From Lepiota brunneoincarnata (lineage: Eukaryota; Basidiomycota; Agaricomycetes; Agaricales; Agaricaceae): a stretch of DNA of 64,000 nt. The stretch lies in the NCBI GenBank assembly GCA_023014365.1, contig JAEBUN010000008.1, forward strand, positions 1 through 64,000, read 5' to 3'. The notes beneath the pieces are model-generated. The model made no database searches. It was not told the origin of the DNA and saw only the letters and a program-made list of their open reading frames with translations. This document shows positions 63,046 through 64,000 of the stretch, piece after piece (position 1 is the stretch's first letter; every line of letters starts with the position of its first letter). Position numbers and translations under genes: made by a program.

Positions 63046-63700
63046 GAACTTCCACAACAAGTGGTCTCAGATCGAGGTCCTCAGTTCATCACATCATTCA
63101 CCAAGGAACTCTACTGCTTACTTGGAATCAAAAGTGCTTCTTCTACAGCATGGCATCCCCAATCTGATGGGCAGATGGAATGGGTCAACCAGGAATTGGA
63201 CCAATACCTCTGGATTTTTGTCAATGAGCAGCAGAATGATTGGCATGACCTCCTTCCCCTAGCAGAATTCTAGCATAACAATCACATTCATGCCTCCACT
63301 CAACACTCACCATTCATCCTAGACACTGGCTGAAACCTGAGAATGGGGTTAGAACCTCACCAACGACCATCTCAGCTGGAAACAGTCAACAAGTTCAAAT
63401 CCTGGATGGAATCAGCATTGGAGGAGGCAAGATCAGCACTTGCAAAGTCCAAAGATGATATGGCAAGGTACTACAACCAACAGTGAACCCCAACTCTGGA
63501 GTTCAAAACTGGAGATAAGGTCTTTCTGGATGTGTTGGATATACAAACCACACAACCATCCAAGAAACTCTTGCATTGCTGGTCAGGACCTTGTGCAATT
63601 TACAAACAGATCAGCCCCAACGCATACCAACTGAAGTTGCCAAAATCCATGAGATGCCTCCATCCAGTCTTCAATGTGGTAAAGCTCACACCTGCTCCCA
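63046..63700 (+). pseudogene. Chromovirus integrase, C-terminal half
   Basis: Begins inside the core, HELPQQVVSDRGPQF (second Asp), then SSTAWHPQSDGQMEWVNQELDQYL (Glu position intact), NDWHDLLPLAEF, a stop at 63271-63273, and further stops. The first catalytic Asp and the HHCC finger are gone with the deletion. Confidence 0.8.
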
Positions 63701-63749
63701 TAGACCCTATTCCCAGACACCACCCCAAGCCACCATCAACACCCATCAT

Positions 63750-63960
63750 CATTGAGGATGAAGAAGAGTGGGAAGTTGAGGAAATTCTAGACAGCCGCAT
63801 CCACCAGAGGAGACTTCAGTTCCTAGTAAAATGGAAAGACTTTGGGATTGAAGAAAACTCCTGGGAATCAGCCAATGACATCCATGCCCCCAACTGTGTA
63901 ATGGAATTCTATCAACAGCACCTGGGAGCTCCAAGACAGATCAGAAGTCTCGCATTTGGC
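63750..63960 (+). pseudogene. Chromodomain at the integrase C-terminus
   Basis: EWEVEEILDSRIHQRRLQFL, then VKWKDFGIEENSWES and HAPNCVMEFYQQH form a complete chromodomain, including the aromatic positions (W in EWEVE, W in VKWKDF, W in NSWES). Such domains direct chromovirus integration to heterochromatin. No stop is present to the end of the window. Confidence 0.88.
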
Positions 63961-64000
63961 TCAATCCCTTTCCATGCCCTTGACCCACCCATTGTGCTGA

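Larger units (their letters stand above)
58546..64000 (+). mobile_element. Decayed chromovirus (Ty3/Gypsy with chromodomain), 3' end outside window
   Basis: 5' LTR, leader, gag, protease, RT fragment, integrase fragment and chromodomain, all plus strand. Multiple stops and frameshifts, and one large deletion from RT to integrase at about 63046. It belongs to the family whose solo LTRs lie at 50919-54115 and 53163-53822. It inserted into the LINE-A ORF2 linker after CACTTGT. Confidence 0.88.

Overview
The window is transposable-element DNA from a filamentous fungus, most likely an agaricomycete (basidiomycete). The evidence is a fungal-type Ty3/Gypsy element, a chromodomain-bearing chromovirus, a Copia-type solo LTR, Tad1-like non-LTR elements, and 51-60 bp introns with GTRNGY donors and CTGAC-like branch points. 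I see no convincing host gene, rRNA, tRNA or CRISPR array.

Layout. 1-1579 is a small retroelement ending in a poly(A) tail. From about 1671 to 20895 lies a LINE whose ORF2 is split twice: by a complete 13.9 kb Gypsy element (1878-15742) and by an antisense internally deleted half-LINE (16677-18970). Removing both insertions restores the LINE reading frame. From 20896 to about 48.9 kb is a nested pile of LINE fragments on both strands. I separate three 3'-end types. LINE-A ends in ATAAATTGGAGATTT plus poly(A). LINE-B ends in ATAAATTGTTGATTT plus poly(A) and has a different ORF2 C-terminus. LINE-C is known only from its 3' tail. Many insertions have readable target-site duplications, so their order can be reconstructed. 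48936-54773 is unassigned sequence broken by a LINE-B copy and a solo chromovirus LTR, which itself holds another element and a younger LTR of its own family. 54774-58545 is more LINE and an LTR-like element. 58546-64000 is a decayed chromovirus with its 5' LTR, running off the window.

The most interesting object is the Gypsy element. Its sense genes run gag, pro, pol, joined by two canonical -1 slippery heptamers in the correct frames. The 4.5 kb between integrase and the 3' LTR holds two antisense genes. Each can be read as a six-exon gene with short introns and no lesion (359 and 584 aa), and the larger has a perfect Zn(II)2Cys6 cluster. The octamer palindrome TAAGCTTA occurs 27 times in the element, against about 0.2 expected by chance, and I found none in the other 50 kb. 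The two LTRs differ only by CpG transitions plus one 107 bp length change, which points to cytosine methylation. An element-encoded DNA-binding protein, a dispersed palindrome and methylation decay together suggest a self-targeting regulatory or anti-silencing module. That function is inference; the sequence features are observed.
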